Assembly (NCBI RefSeq): GCF_022348185.1
Contig: NZ_JAKRFD010000003.1
Span: 372,001-436,000, forward strand
Reading direction: 5' to 3'
DNA from: Epibacterium sp. Ofav1-8
GTDB taxonomy: Bacteria > Pseudomonadota > Alphaproteobacteria > Rhodobacterales > Rhodobacteraceae
DNA: 64,000 nucleotides
Shown: positions 20,012 through 29,334 of the stretch, one piece after another
Numbering within the stretch: the stretch's first letter is position 1
Layout: every line of letters starts with the position of its first letter
Translations under genes and position numbers: made by a program
The notes under the pieces: model-generated
What the model was told of the DNA's origin: nothing
What the model saw: the letters and a program-made list of their open reading frames with translations, nothing else
Database searches by the model: none

Positions 20012-21958
20012 TTACAGCAGGTCCGGCGGGGTCGCGGCGGTCGCCAGCTCCGCTGTAACATTTGCCAGGCTTTCGACCTTGGTCTGTTTCTCGCCGAGGC
20101 GGCGCACCGAAACCGTGCGCTCCTCGACCTCGCGGTGGCCGACGGCGAGAATGACCGGCACCTTGCCCACGGAGTGTTCGCGGACCTTGTAGTTGATCTT
20201 CTCGTTGCGGATGTCGGCCTCGGCCCGCACACCGGCGGCGCGCAGGGTTTCGACCACCTCGTTCACATAGTCATCGGCCTCCGAAGTGATCGAGGCGACA
20301 ACCACCTGACGCGGCGCCAGCCAGAACGGCAGCTTGCCGGCGTGTTCCTCGATCAGGATGCCGATGAACCGCTCGAAACTGCCCAGGGTGGCGCGGTGCA
20401 GCATGAAGGGGCGATGCTTGGCGCCGTCCTGGCCGATATAGGTCGCATCCAGCCGTTCCGGCAGGTTCGGGTCCACCTGAAGGGTGCCGCATTGCCAGTT
20501 CCGCCCGATCGCATCGGTCAGGGTGAATTCCAGTTTAGGGCCGTAGAATGCGCCTTCGCCTTCGAGGAGTTCGTAGTCATAGCCCGCGGCCTTGCAGGCA
20601 TCGCCCAGGGCCTTTTCCACAAAATCCCAGCTCTCGTCACTGCCGATGCGTTTTTCCGGCCGCGTGGAGAGTTTGATCGTCCAGTCGTGGAAGCCGAGGT
20701 CGGCATAGATCCTGGACAAGAACTCGATGAACCGGGCGGTTTCCGACTCGATCTGGTCTTCGGTGCAGAAGATGTGACCATCGTCCTGGGTGAACCCGCG
20801 TACGCGCATGATGCCATGCAGCGCCCCCGAGGGTTCGTAGCGCGCGCAGGAGCCGAATTCCGCCATGCGCAGCGGCAGGTCGCGATAGGATTTGAGACCC
20901 TGGTTGAACACCTGCACGTGGCAGGGGCAGTTCATCGGTTTCAGCGCGTTCACGGCCTTTTCGCGGGCGTGTTCTTCGTCGACCTCGACGATGAACATGT
21001 TCTCCTGGTATTTGTCCCAGTGACCCGAGGCCTCCCAAAGCTTGCGGTCCACCACCTGCGGGGTGTTGACCTCCACATAGCCGCCTTTGTCCTGCTGGCG
21101 ACGCATATAGTCCTGCAAGGTGGTGTAGACCCGCCAGCCGTTGGGGTGCCAGAACACCTGACCGGGGGCCTCTTCCTGCATGTGGAACAGGTTCATCTCG
21201 CGGCCCAGCTTGCGGTGGTCGCGCTTGGCGGCCTCTTCCAGCATGGTCAGATGCGCCTTGAGCTTTTCCTTGCCGGTGAAGGCGACGCCGTAGATGCGCT
21301 GCAGCATGGCGCGATCGCTGTCGCCGCGCCAATAGGCACCTGCGATCGACATCAGTTTGAACGCGTCGCCGGGCACCTGGCCGGTGTGCTGCAGGTGCGG
21401 GCCGCGGCAGAGATCCTGCCAGTCGCCGTGCCAATACATGCGCAAGGGCTCGTCGCCGGGAATGGCGTCGATCAGCTCGACCTTATAGGGCTCGTTGTTG
21501 TCGGTGTAATATTGCACCGCCTTGGCACGGTCCCAGACCTCGGTGGTCACCGGCTCGCGCTTGTTGATGATCTCTTTCATCTTCTTTTCGATGGTGCCGA
21601 GATCTTCGGGCGTGAACGGTTCGGCGCGGTCGAAATCGTAGTACCAGCCGTTCTCAATGACCGGGCCGATGGTGACCTTGGTGTCGGGCCAGATCTCCTG
21701 CACCGCGCGCGCCATGATATGGGCGAGGTCGTGGCGGATGAGCTCATTGGCCTGCGCCTCGTCCTTCATGGTGTGGATGGCGATGGCGGCATCCTTGGTC
21801 ACGGGCCATTGCAGGTCCCAGTGCTGACCGTCCACGGTGGCGGAAATGGCCTTTTTCGCAAGCGAGGTGGAGATGTCGGCGGCGACCTCAGCAGGGGTGA
21901 TGCCTGCGTCATAGGAACGCGCGTTGCCATCGGGGAATGTAAGGGAGACTTGGGCCAT
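20012..21958 (-). CDS. thrS: Threonyl-tRNA synthetase
   Basis: 648-residue class II synthetase charging tRNA-Thr. Domains in order: TGS (residues 1-62), the editing/SAD domain with [10 protein letters not shown], the catalytic core with [10 protein letters not shown] (zinc Cys), motif 2 [21 protein letters not shown] and motif 3 region [20 protein letters not shown], and the anticodon-binding domain from about 550. Start at 21958 has GGAGAG upstream. No riboswitch-like leader is evident. Confidence 0.97.
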   Translation of the reverse strand: MAQVSLTFPDGNARSYDAGITPAEVAADISTSLAKKAISATVDGQHWDLQWPVTKDAAIAIHTMKDEAQANELIRHDLAHIMARAVQEIWPDTKVTIGPVIENGWYYDFDRAEPFTPEDLGTIEKKMKEIINKREPVTTEVWDRAKAVQYYTDNNEPYKVELIDAIPGDEPLRMYWHGDWQDLCRGPHLQHTGQVPGDAFKLMSIAGAYWRGDSDRAMLQRIYGVAFTGKEKLKAHLTMLEEAAKRDHRKLGREMNLFHMQEEAPGQVFWHPNGWRVYTTLQDYMRRQQDKGGYVEVNTPQVVDRKLWEASGHWDKYQENMFIVEVDEEHAREKAVNALKPMNCPCHVQVFNQGLKSYRDLPLRMAEFGSCARYEPSGALHGIMRVRGFTQDDGHIFCTEDQIESETARFIEFLSRIYADLGFHDWTIKLSTRPEKRIGSDESWDFVEKALGDACKAAGYDYELLEGEGAFYGPKLEFTLTDAIGRNWQCGTLQVDPNLPERLDATYIGQDGAKHRPFMLHRATLGSFERFIGILIEEHAGKLPFWLAPRQVVVASITSEADDYVNEVVETLRAAGVRAEADIRNEKINYKVREHSVGKVPVILAVGHREVEERTVSVRRLGEKQTKVESLANVTAELATAATPPDLL

Positions 21959-22089
21959 TATCTTGGCTCTCCTCGTCGGTTTGGCGCCCACTGAACGCCC
22001 GGTTGCGGGTGATATGTGTGAGAGCTGTTTGGCCGAGGGGGGCGATGAGGTCAAGGTGGCGGGTGCAAAAAGGCGGGGGCTGTGGGCGA

Positions 22090-22137
22090 GGGGCGCTGCC
22101 CCTCGCGCTCCCCGGGATATTTTCGGAGAAGATGAAG
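22090..22137 (+). repeat. Dispersed hairpin-plus-GATGAAG element, copy 1
   Basis: A GGGGCGCTGCCCC hairpin is followed by CTCCCCGGGATATTTTCGG and AGAAGATGAAG. A near match is present on the minus strand at 31641-31688. Confidence 0.75.
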
Positions 22138-22206
22138 GGGGCGGATTTGGCGAATCCGACATCCCGTGGCATGGGAAGAGGCGTAAAGGAATTTGGGAGA
22201 CAGCCG

Positions 22207-22956
22207 ATGGCGCCGCAGTATCTGGACACCGCTGAAGGACGACGCATTGCGTATCACAAGACAGAGGGGCAGGGGCCCTGCGTGGTGTTTCTGGGCGGAT
22301 TGAAATCCGACATGGAGGGCACCAAGGCGCTGTTCCTGGAGGACTGGGCCAAGGCGCGTGGGCAGGCGTTCCTGCGGTTTGATTACTCCGGGCATGGCGA
22401 AAGCTCCGGCCAGTTCGAGGAGGGCTGCATCGGTGACTGGCACGAAGACACGCTGGCGGCGGTGGATGCCTTGACCGAGGGCGAGATCGTGCCGGTGGGG
22501 TCCTCCATGGGGGGCTGGCAGGCGCTGTTGCTGGCCAAGGCGCGGGAGGCACGGATCAGGGGGATGGTGACCATCGCCGCCGCCCCCGATTTCACCGAGG
22601 ATGGCTATTGGGCCAATTTCACCGACGCGCAGAAGGCGGAACTGGACACCCGGGGCCGGGTGGAGTTGCCCAGCGACTATATGGAGCCCTATGTGGTGAC
22701 CAAGCGGATGGTGGAAAACGGGCGCCAGAACCTGGTGCTGCGCAGCGATCTGGATCTGCCGTTCCCGGTGCGCTGCCTGCAAGGCACCGACGACTCGGCT
22801 GTATCGACCGAGACGGCGCTGCGGCTGCTGGATCACGCAAGCTGTGCGGATATGCGCCTGACACTGGTCAAGGACGCCGACCACCGGTTTTCCGACCCCG
22901 CCTGTCTGGAGCTGATCGCAGCGGCGGTTGCGGATGTCTGCGGTGACATGGAATAA
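22207..22956 (+). CDS. Alpha/beta hydrolase
   Basis: 249 residues with the alpha/beta hydrolase fold. The oxyanion/strand region [13 protein letters not shown], a FDYSGHGES segment, the nucleophile elbow GSSMGG (Ser) and a late DADHRF His complete a Ser-His-Asp triad, with Asp probably in QGTDDSAV. Start at 22207 (MAPQYLD) fits GGGAGA upstream; longer frames are less likely. Resembles the carboxylesterase / mycophenolic acid acyl-glucuronide esterase branch; substrate unknown. Confidence 0.8.
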   Translation: MAPQYLDTAEGRRIAYHKTEGQGPCVVFLGGLKSDMEGTKALFLEDWAKARGQAFLRFDYSGHGESSGQFEEGCIGDWHEDTLAAVDALTEGEIVPVGSSMGGWQALLLAKAREARIRGMVTIAAAPDFTEDGYWANFTDAQKAELDTRGRVELPSDYMEPYVVTKRMVENGRQNLVLRSDLDLPFPVRCLQGTDDSAVSTETALRLLDHASCADMRLTLVKDADHRFSDPACLELIAAAVADVCGDME

Positions 22957-22992
22957 ATGTTCGCATTATGTTCCAGTTCAGGGTAAGGAGAG

Positions 22993-23017
22993 GGCGCGCC
23001 GTTGGAGGCGCGTCTTT
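22993..23017 (+). terminator. Likely terminator after the hydrolase gene
   Basis: Stem GGCGCGCC / GGCGCGTC (with one G-U pair) followed by TTTTG, about 40 bases downstream of the stop. Confidence 0.55.
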
Positions 23018-23038
23018 TGTATTTGAGAGGATTGAAAG

Positions 23039-23464
23039 ATGGAGCAACGAGTCAGTCTGATTACGCTGGGTGTGCCGGATGTGCAGGCGTCGGCGCGATT
23101 TTACGAAAGCCTGGGCTGGACGCGTGTTGAGAGCGAAGAAGGCATCATCGCGTTTGATCTGATTTCTCAAACGATCGGGCTTTATCCGCTGGAGAAACTG
23201 GCGGAGGATATGAACCTGCCCGTCGACGCGCTGGGGACCGGCGCGATGACGCTGAGCCATAACGTGCGGGCGGCGGACGAGGTGGCGCCGCTGATGGAGC
23301 GCGCGCGGGCCGCTGGTGCGGAAGTTTTGCGAGAGGCCGGGCCGGTGTTCTGGGGCGGCACTATCGGATATTTCCGGGCGCCGGACGGGCATATCTGGGA
23401 GATTGCGCACAACCCCTATGCGCCGCTGGCCGAGAATGGCGCCTTTCGCTGGAGCGGGTATTGA
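23039..23464 (+). CDS. VOC-family (glyoxalase/bleomycin-resistance fold) protein
   Basis: 141 residues. Two beta-alpha-beta-beta-beta modules are visible: SLITLGVPDVQASARFYESLG at the N-terminus and GYFRAPDGHIWEIAHNP at the C-terminus. Only the last motif has an obvious metal-ligand Glu; the N-terminal position is not His, so a metal site is doubtful. Function unknown. Confidence 0.8.
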   Translation: MEQRVSLITLGVPDVQASARFYESLGWTRVESEEGIIAFDLISQTIGLYPLEKLAEDMNLPVDALGTGAMTLSHNVRAADEVAPLMERARAAGAEVLREAGPVFWGGTIGYFRAPDGHIWEIAHNPYAPLAENGAFRWSGY

Positions 23465-23585
23465 GGAAGTCACACATCCTTAACCAATTTTAGGCAAAGT
23501 AAAAAAGTCCTTGCTGCCCTGCACTTTGGGACGTGTAGTGAACCCAAGCGTCACAGATAGGCGCATGAAATACGGGCAGATATAT

Positions 23586-24482
23586 ATGAATGAACCAGCG
23601 CAGTTGTTGGCGCATCCTTTGGTGGTTGTGCCGGGATTCATGAGTGACGGACGGGTCTGGGAACCCCAGATCCGATTCCTGTCCCGCCATGTTCCGGTGA
23701 CGGTTGCGCCGGTTCTCAATGCCGACCGGGTCGAGGATGTGGCCGCCTCGCTGCTGGTGCATATGCCGGAAAAATTCACGGTGATCGGGGCTGGGCTCGG
23801 CGGGTCCATCGCGATGGCGATGCTGGAAACCGCGCCCGAGCGTATCGCCGGGATCGGATTGATCGGATCGACGCCGCTGCCGGAAACCCCGGCCAAGGCG
23901 GCGGAGCGTGAACCCTGGATCATTCGGGCCCGCGCCGGGCGGTTGCGCGGCGTGATGGAGGAGGTGATACCGGCCGCGGCATTGGCGCCGGGGCCGTTGC
24001 GGCATCAGGTGATGGGACAGCTTGCCGATATGGCAGAGGATCTGGGCCCGGATGTTTTTGTGTCGCAAAGCCGGATGTTGCAGCGCCGGGCCGACCAGCA
24101 GGCCACATTGATGCGGGCGGAGCAGCCGGGGCTGGTGGTCTGCGGTGTGCATGACCAGATCATTCCGGTGAAGCGGCAGTTGTTTACAGCCGAACTGATG
24201 AGAAACGCCCGCATCGAAATGATCGAGGACGCGGGTCACCTGCCGTTGATGGAGCAGCCGGATCGGGTGTCGGCGATCCTGCACAACTGGATCGTGGGCG
24301 ACCATGCGCAGCACCCCGTGTCTGAAGACCTCCTTGATCCCGTGCCGGAGCCGGTCTGGGTCAGTCGGCGATCCCGACGGCGCCCGGCGACTCCGACGCC
24401 CGCGCCGGATCCTTGTGCAGAGGTTTTCACCTCCGAGGAGGACGTCTTGCACCTGACGTCGGACTATCGCGCCAGCGCCTGA
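23586..24482 (+). CDS. Alpha/beta hydrolase-fold protein with nucleophile Ser missing
   Basis: 298 residues. The fold is clear (LVVVPGFMSDGRVWEPQ, a late Asp in CGVHDQIIPV and His in EDAGHLPLMEQP). At the nucleophile elbow the sequence reads VIGAGLGGS, where family members have Gly-x-Ser-x-Gly, so a Gly replaces the nucleophile. It may be a non-hydrolytic member (binding protein) or have lost activity. The ~60-residue C-terminal tail is Pro/Arg-rich. Start uncertain: ATG at 23586 or 23565. Confidence 0.72.
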   Translation: MNEPAQLLAHPLVVVPGFMSDGRVWEPQIRFLSRHVPVTVAPVLNADRVEDVAASLLVHMPEKFTVIGAGLGGSIAMAMLETAPERIAGIGLIGSTPLPETPAKAAEREPWIIRARAGRLRGVMEEVIPAAALAPGPLRHQVMGQLADMAEDLGPDVFVSQSRMLQRRADQQATLMRAEQPGLVVCGVHDQIIPVKRQLFTAELMRNARIEMIEDAGHLPLMEQPDRVSAILHNWIVGDHAQHPVSEDLLDPVPEPVWVSRRSRRRPATPTPAPDPCAEVFTSEEDVLHLTSDYRASA

Positions 24483-24523
24483 TCACGGGTACCGGGTTTC
24501 GGCCGTCTGGGGTCTGCTGCGGG

Positions 24524-25114
24524 TCAGGGGCGTGTGGTCAGATCCTGACGCTCCGCCTTTGACAGCACCTGCGGCTTGGCGACGGGCGCGCCGCTGTCGA
24601 GATCGAACAACGGTGTCTGCCGCCAGCGCCCGGACACCCAGGCGGAGATCATCCGGCTGGCGAGTTTCATTGTCATACGTCCCGCGCCCTCATGCCGCGG
24701 TGGCTTTCCGGGCTGCGGCACAAAGGCCTGCGCCACCACTTTGCCCAGACGATCCGGGTCTGAGAACAGCGCGCTGCGCACGGCGATGAAGGGCAGCTTT
24801 GGCTTGCGCAGGCCGTTGAACAGCGGTGTGCCGCAACAGCCCGCATACCAGCGGTAGAGCCCCCGGGGCGACAATTGCAGGAGGCGCAGATGCTCCGCAC
24901 CCTGATCGATCCTGACCATATCCGGCGCGAGTTGCAGCAGATCGACGCCGGTGCCCTTGGGATCGGGGCAGCCGTGGTAGAGTTCCACCGCGCGGCAATC
25001 CGCACAGTGACACAGGATACGGAAGCCCTGTTTGACCGCCGCCCCGGTGACATGCCCGCTGAGGCTGCCACAGGAACAGGCGAAAGGGAGCGTGTCGGCG
25101 CCGGACTGTTGCAT
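24524..25114 (-). CDS. GFA-like zinc protein (DUF6151-type)
   Basis: 196 residues. Cysteines CSCGSLSG and CHCADCRA match the GFA zinc knuckles, followed by GCCGTPLFN. The C-terminal third (MISAWVSGRWRQTPLFD) is an extension absent from short GFA proteins. It starts two bases after phaZ ends on the same strand, so it is probably co-transcribed, but any role in PHA metabolism is unclear. Confidence 0.75.
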   Translation of the reverse strand: MQQSGADTLPFACSCGSLSGHVTGAAVKQGFRILCHCADCRAVELYHGCPDPKGTGVDLLQLAPDMVRIDQGAEHLRLLQLSPRGLYRWYAGCCGTPLFNGLRKPKLPFIAVRSALFSDPDRLGKVVAQAFVPQPGKPPRHEGAGRMTMKLASRMISAWVSGRWRQTPLFDLDSGAPVAKPQVLSKAERQDLTTRP

Positions 25115-25116
25115 GC

Positions 25117-26397
25117 CTACTCCGCGGCCGCCTTGGCGGATTTTGCAGTCGCCTTGCGCGCGGGTTTGCGGCTGTTGGCATCCATGAAGTCGATCACCAG
25201 CGGCCGGATGTTGTTGCGCCAGGACCGGCCGGCAAAGATGCCGTAGTGCCCGGCGCCGGGTTCCACATGGCTGGCCTTTTTCGAATCGGGCAGGCCGGTG
25301 CAGAGATCAAGCGCTGCAATACATTGACCGGGCGCGGAAATGTCATCCTTGGCCCCTTCGACGGTCTTGACCGCGACGTCGGTGATCTTGCCGATGTCGA
25401 TCTTGTGGCCCTCGACGGTGAAGGCGTTCTTGGCGATTTCCCGGTTCTTGAAGACCCGCTCCACGGTGGAGAGATAGAATTCGGCCGGCATGTCCATCAC
25501 CGCGAGATATTCATCGTAAAAGCGGTTGTGGGCGTCGTGGTCGGTGGCCTCGCCCCGGCTGACGCGCAGGATCTGCTCGGAAAACGCCTTGGAGTGGCGG
25601 TCCATGTTCATCGACATGAAGGACGCCAGTTGCAACAGGCCCGGATAGACCGCGCGGCCGACCCCCTTGTACTTGAAACCGACGCGCTGGATCATGGTCT
25701 GCTCCAGCTGGCCCATGGTGACGCGGTGGCCAAAGTCGGTGACATCGGTGGGCGTCGCATCCGGATCCACCGGGCCGCCGATCAGCGTCAGCGAGGAGGG
25801 CTGCGCCTTGGGGTCGATCTCGGCCAGATAGGCGGTGGCCGCCAGCGTCAGCGGCGCCGGCTGGCAGACCGCGACCACATGGGTGTCGGGGCCAAGCTCG
25901 CGCATGAAATCAACGAGGTAGAGGGTATAATCCTCGACATCGAATTTACCGGCAGAGACCGGAATGTCGCGGGCATTGTGCCAGTCTGTTACATAGACTT
26001 CGCAGTTCTCGATCAGGCTCTTGACGGTGGACCGCAGGAGGGTGGCGTAATGGCCGGACATCGGCGCAACAACCAGAACCTTGCGGGGCTGTTCGTCGCG
26101 GTCGGTGACGCGGAAATGGATCAGGTCGCCAAAGGGTTTCTCGACCACGGTGTCGACCTCGACCAGATGGTCCTTGCCATCGGCCAGGGTGGTGGCGTGA
26201 ATGCCCCAGTCCGGTTTGGCCACCATGCGTTCAAAGCTGCGTTCGGTGACCTGGCCCCAGGCCGCCATCCAGCTCAGCATGGGATTGGGCAGGGCGGCGA
26301 AGGCGGGGTAGGAGGCCATGGACAGCGCCGTCGCGCCGAACCACTGGTTCGCGTTGCGAACCGTCTCCATCAGATCGTAGGACATCATGTAGCGCAT
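25117..26397 (-). CDS. phaZ: Intracellular polyhydroxyalkanoate depolymerase
   Basis: 426 residues of the intracellular PHB depolymerase (PhaZ a-type) family, with a Cys nucleophile motif AVCQPAPLTLAA in place of a lipase Ser. Other marks: VLVVAPMSGHYATLLR, VYVTDWHNARDIP, IGGPVDPDATPT, and GAGHYGIFAG carrying the His. Mobilises stored PHB. Start at 26397 set by AAGGAG. Ala/Lys-rich C-terminus. Divergent from phaC, 148 bases apart. Confidence 0.92.
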   Translation of the reverse strand: MRYMMSYDLMETVRNANQWFGATALSMASYPAFAALPNPMLSWMAAWGQVTERSFERMVAKPDWGIHATTLADGKDHLVEVDTVVEKPFGDLIHFRVTDRDEQPRKVLVVAPMSGHYATLLRSTVKSLIENCEVYVTDWHNARDIPVSAGKFDVEDYTLYLVDFMRELGPDTHVVAVCQPAPLTLAATAYLAEIDPKAQPSSLTLIGGPVDPDATPTDVTDFGHRVTMGQLEQTMIQRVGFKYKGVGRAVYPGLLQLASFMSMNMDRHSKAFSEQILRVSRGEATDHDAHNRFYDEYLAVMDMPAEFYLSTVERVFKNREIAKNAFTVEGHKIDIGKITDVAVKTVEGAKDDISAPGQCIAALDLCTGLPDSKKASHVEPGAGHYGIFAGRSWRNNIRPLVIDFMDANSRKPARKATAKSAKAAAE

Positions 26398-26483
26398 GCG
26401 CGTCTCCTTGGCGGTGCTTTTCGTGCCGCGGTTTGAGCCCGATTTTGCCGGATCATCCCGGCGGATTCGGACCTTTGGTCGCT

Positions 26484-26512
26484 TTGCCGTAGAATGGCAG
26501 GGCAAGTATTCT
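26484..26512 (+). promoter_or_regulatory. Candidate sigma-70 promoter of phaC
   Basis: TTGCCG (26484-26489) and TATTCT (26507-26512) are 17 bases apart, upstream of phaC. The -10 overlaps the PhaR-type palindrome at 26509. Confidence 0.55.
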
Positions 26513-26523
26513 GCACAGCAGAA
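26509..26523. promoter_or_regulatory. PhaR-type operator at the phaZ/phaC divergent promoter
   Basis: TTCTGC-ACA-GCAGAA, a perfect inverted repeat with the CTGC-N3-GCAG core described for PhaR of Paracoccus/Rhodobacter. It sits between phaZ and phaC and overlaps the phaC -10. Confidence 0.65.
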
Positions 26524-26545
26524 AGATTAAGAGGGTTTCCTTAAG

Positions 26546-28372
26546 ATGACAACAACCGACAAGGCTATTGAAGCAACCTCCGCGGAACAGATTGACCGGC
26601 TTAAGGAAAATCTGGAGCGCGTGGAGCAGCTGTCCAAGCGCCTGGTGGAGGTGCTGGCGCAGAAGAAGACCCACAACCCCGGATTGGACGCTCCGAATCA
26701 AGAGCTCTTTGCGCGTGCAGCATCGTCCTACTGGGCGGCGATGGCGCAGAACCCGTCCAAATTGCTGGAGCAGCAGGTGCAATACTGGGGCAAATCGGTG
26801 ATGAATTTCGCCGAGGCGCAGCAGATGATGGCGCAGGCCCTGAGCGCCGAGGCGACCCCCCCCGAGGAGGAGGCGCAGGCGCGCCCGGCGGATCGCCGCT
26901 TTGGCAATCCGATGTGGGAGACCAACCCCTATTTCAAATATGTCCGCGACCAGTATCTGACCAATGCCGAGGCCATCCGCACTGCGGTGGAGGAGGTCGA
27001 GGATCTGGATGCGGTGGACCGGCGGCGGCTGAGCTATTTCGCCGATCAGATCATCAACATGATGGCGCCGACCAATTTCCTCGCCACCAATCCGGATGCG
27101 CTGGAAAAGGCGCTGGAGACCGACGGGCAGTCGTTGATCGACGGGCTGGAAAACCTGGTGGCGGATCTGGAGGCCAACGATGGCGAATTGATCGTGCGGC
27201 TGGCGGATGAAAGCGCCTTTGAGATCGGCCGCAACATTGCCACCACGCCGGGCGACGTGGTGTTCCGCAACCGGATGATGGAGCTGATCCAGTACCGGCC
27301 CACCACCGAGACCGTGCACGAGACCCCGATCGTCCTGTTCCCGCCCTGGATCAACAAGTTCTACATCCTCGACCTGAAGGAAAAGAACAGCCTGATCAAA
27401 TGGATCACCGACCAGGGCTACAGCCTGTTTGTGGTGTCCTGGGTCAACCCGACCCATGATTATGCCGATGTGGGGATGGAAGACTATGTCGAAGAGGGCT
27501 TTCTGAAGGCCATCGAGGTGGTCAAGGACATCTGCGGGGTGAAGCAGGTCAATGCGGTGGGTTATTGCATTGCGGGCACCACGCTGAGCCTGACGCTGTC
27601 GCTGATGAAGCAGCGCGGCGACAAATCGGTCAAGTCGGCGACCTTCTTCACCGCGTTGACGGATTTCTCCGATCAGGGGGATTTCACGCCCTTCCTGCAA
27701 AATGACTTTGTCGATGCGATCGAGGAAGAGGTCGGCACCGATGGGGTCATGCCGCATTACATCATGGCGCGCACCTTTTCCTATCTGCGGGCCAATGACC
27801 TGGTCTATGGTCCAGCGATCCGCAGCTACATGATGGGCGAGACCCCGCCCGCGTTTGATTTGCTCTACTGGAACGGCGATGGCGCCAACCTGCCGGGCAA
27901 GATGGCGATCCAGTATCTGCGGGGCCTGTGTCAGGACAACCGCTTTGTCGGCGAGGGGTTCGAGCTGCTGGGGCACACGCTGCATGTGCGCGACGTGGAT
28001 GTGCCGCTGATGGCGATCACCTGCGAGACCGATCACATCGCCGCCTGGAAGCAATGCTATCGCGGCGTGCAGCAGATGGGATCGCGCTCCAAGAGCTTCA
28101 TCGTCAGCCAGTCCGGCCACATCGCCGGCATCGTCAACCCGGTCAACCGCAACAAATACGGCCATTACGTCAACAGCGACCTCAAGGGCGACGCGGAGGC
28201 CTGGCGGGCGGGGGCAACCTTTACCGAGGGGTCCTGGTGGCCCCGCTGGGAAGGCTGGTTGAAGAAACGCTCCGGCAAGCAGGTGCCCGCGCGCACCCCC
28301 GGCAGCGAGGCAGGCTATCCCGCGCTGGAGGCCGCCCCGGGTCAATACGTGCGCGCCAAGGCGAAGCTCTGA
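26546..28372 (+). CDS. phaC: Class I poly(3-hydroxyalkanoate) synthase
   Basis: 608 residues. Polymerises 3-hydroxyacyl-CoA into PHA at the granule surface. The lipase-like box with the catalytic Cys is GYCIAG (Cys341), preceded by NKFYILDLKEKNSLIKW and VVSWVNP; the C-terminal part has GHIAG with the catalytic His. Length and motifs fit class I (PhaC alone, no PhaE). Phasin and repressor genes follow on the same strand. Confidence 0.96.
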   Translation: MTTTDKAIEATSAEQIDRLKENLERVEQLSKRLVEVLAQKKTHNPGLDAPNQELFARAASSYWAAMAQNPSKLLEQQVQYWGKSVMNFAEAQQMMAQALSAEATPPEEEAQARPADRRFGNPMWETNPYFKYVRDQYLTNAEAIRTAVEEVEDLDAVDRRRLSYFADQIINMMAPTNFLATNPDALEKALETDGQSLIDGLENLVADLEANDGELIVRLADESAFEIGRNIATTPGDVVFRNRMMELIQYRPTTETVHETPIVLFPPWINKFYILDLKEKNSLIKWITDQGYSLFVVSWVNPTHDYADVGMEDYVEEGFLKAIEVVKDICGVKQVNAVGYCIAGTTLSLTLSLMKQRGDKSVKSATFFTALTDFSDQGDFTPFLQNDFVDAIEEEVGTDGVMPHYIMARTFSYLRANDLVYGPAIRSYMMGETPPAFDLLYWNGDGANLPGKMAIQYLRGLCQDNRFVGEGFELLGHTLHVRDVDVPLMAITCETDHIAAWKQCYRGVQQMGSRSKSFIVSQSGHIAGIVNPVNRNKYGHYVNSDLKGDAEAWRAGATFTEGSWWPRWEGWLKKRSGKQVPARTPGSEAGYPALEAAPGQYVRAKAKL

Positions 28373-28421
28373 CGTCGTGTCGCGGCGGGGCAGGGCGTTC
28401 CGTGAACGAAAGATAAAATTT

Positions 28422-28432
28422 CTGCAACGCAG
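28422..28432. promoter_or_regulatory. PhaR-type operator upstream of the phasin gene
   Basis: CTGC-AAC-GCAG, the same N3 core as at phaC, about 119 bases before the phasin start and just upstream of a candidate promoter. Confidence 0.65.
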
Positions 28433-28442
28433 CAAATTTCAC

Positions 28443-28471
28443 TTGAAATGCTGCGCTGCGGCATGCATATT
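28443..28471 (+). promoter_or_regulatory. Candidate promoter of the phasin gene
   Basis: TTGAAA (28443-28448) and CATATT (28466-28471), 17 bases apart, 10 bases downstream of the PhaR-type box. Confidence 0.5.
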
Positions 28472-28550
28472 GTTGGCAACGGCGGGAGTGGCCCGCTCGG
28501 AACCCCACCGGCCCCGTGGCCGGGGACACGTAATCTAAGGAATGAGTACC

Positions 28551-28997
28551 ATGGCCAAGACCCAAGATTTTTCCGCGATGATGAAAGACATGATGGCGTC
28601 CTTCCCGGTTGACACCTCCGCGATGGAAGATTTCTTCAAGAACACCGCCGCGCTGAACGAAAAGCTGTCCTCCGTGGCGCTGGACGCGGCTGAAAAGAAC
28701 GCCGAGATCTCCTCCAAGTGGACCAAGGACACCCTGACCAAGATGGGTGAAATCTCCAAGGCGAAGGCAGAGCCTGCCGACTACGCAAAAGCCGCGACCG
28801 ATTTCGCGTCCGCTTCTGCCGAGGTTGCAGCCGAGAACATGGCGGCCTTTGCCGAAGTGGCGAAAAAGGTTCAGATGGACACCGTCGAGCTGCTGATGGC
28901 GGCTGGCAAGGACATGTCCGAAGAAGCAAGCGCAGCCGTGAAGAAGGCCACCGAAGAGGTCTCCACCGCTGCCAAGAAAGCCGCTGCTGCCAAGTAA
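28551..28997 (+). CDS. phaP: Phasin (PHA granule-associated protein)
   Basis: 148 residues, almost all helix and rich in Ala, Lys and Glu, with amphipathic repeats (MAAFAEVAKKVQMDTVELL) and an Ala/Lys tail (KKAAAAK), typical of phasins that coat PHA granules. AAGGA at 28537 supports the second ATG at 28551 over the ATG at 28542, which is too close. It lies between phaC and phaR. Confidence 0.9.
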   Translation: MAKTQDFSAMMKDMMASFPVDTSAMEDFFKNTAALNEKLSSVALDAAEKNAEISSKWTKDTLTKMGEISKAKAEPADYAKAATDFASASAEVAAENMAAFAEVAKKVQMDTVELLMAAGKDMSEEASAAVKKATEEVSTAAKKAAAAK

Positions 28998-29058
28998 ACG
29001 CCGCACGGAACGTCCGGGGGCCTGTTCAGCTCTCCTCCCAACCAACGGGACCCCGAAG

Positions 29059-29086
29059 AAAAGGGCAGGCCGCGCGCCTGCCCTTT
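29059..29086 (+). terminator. Terminator of the phasin gene
   Basis: Stem AAGGGCAGGC / GCCTGCCCTT with a CGCGC loop followed by TTTT, about 60 bases after the stop. Confidence 0.8.
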
Positions 29087-29088
29087 TG

Positions 29089-29139
29089 TGTGTCGGGTCT
29101 GCTTATGTGCTGGGCCTGCTTGTGTGTCGGGCCTGCCTG
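29089..29139. repeat. 17-bp tandem repeat, three units
   Basis: Units TGTGTCGGGTCTGCTTA, TGTGCTGGGCCTGCTTG and TGTGTCGGGCCTGCCTG follow directly on the phasin terminator, in the gap before phaR. Confidence 0.8.
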
Positions 29140-29302
29140 CAGGCCCAGGGCCCCGGCGGGAGCGGAACGGAGGGGGCTGGCGGGTGCGGCGGCGGCGCAA
29201 TTTTGCATCTGCAGAAGCCGCATCGGTCCTGCCGCGCGGACCCTGCGGCATCTCCTTTTGCTTTCAGCACTTTCTTTTTGTCAGCGGCTCGCCTAGGATT
29301 TT

Positions 29303-29315
29303 CTGCAACGCGCAG
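29303..29315. promoter_or_regulatory. PhaR-type site upstream of phaR
   Basis: CTGC-AACGC-GCAG, with a 5-base spacer instead of three, 19 bases before the phaR start. It would allow autoregulation. Confidence 0.5.
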
Positions 29316-29334
29316 ATTTCCCGGGGAGAAGAGA

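Noticed and set aside
19856-21994. 712-codon plus-strand open frame
   Set aside because: Antisense shadow of thrS caused by high GC; the product has no family features and thrS is unmistakable.
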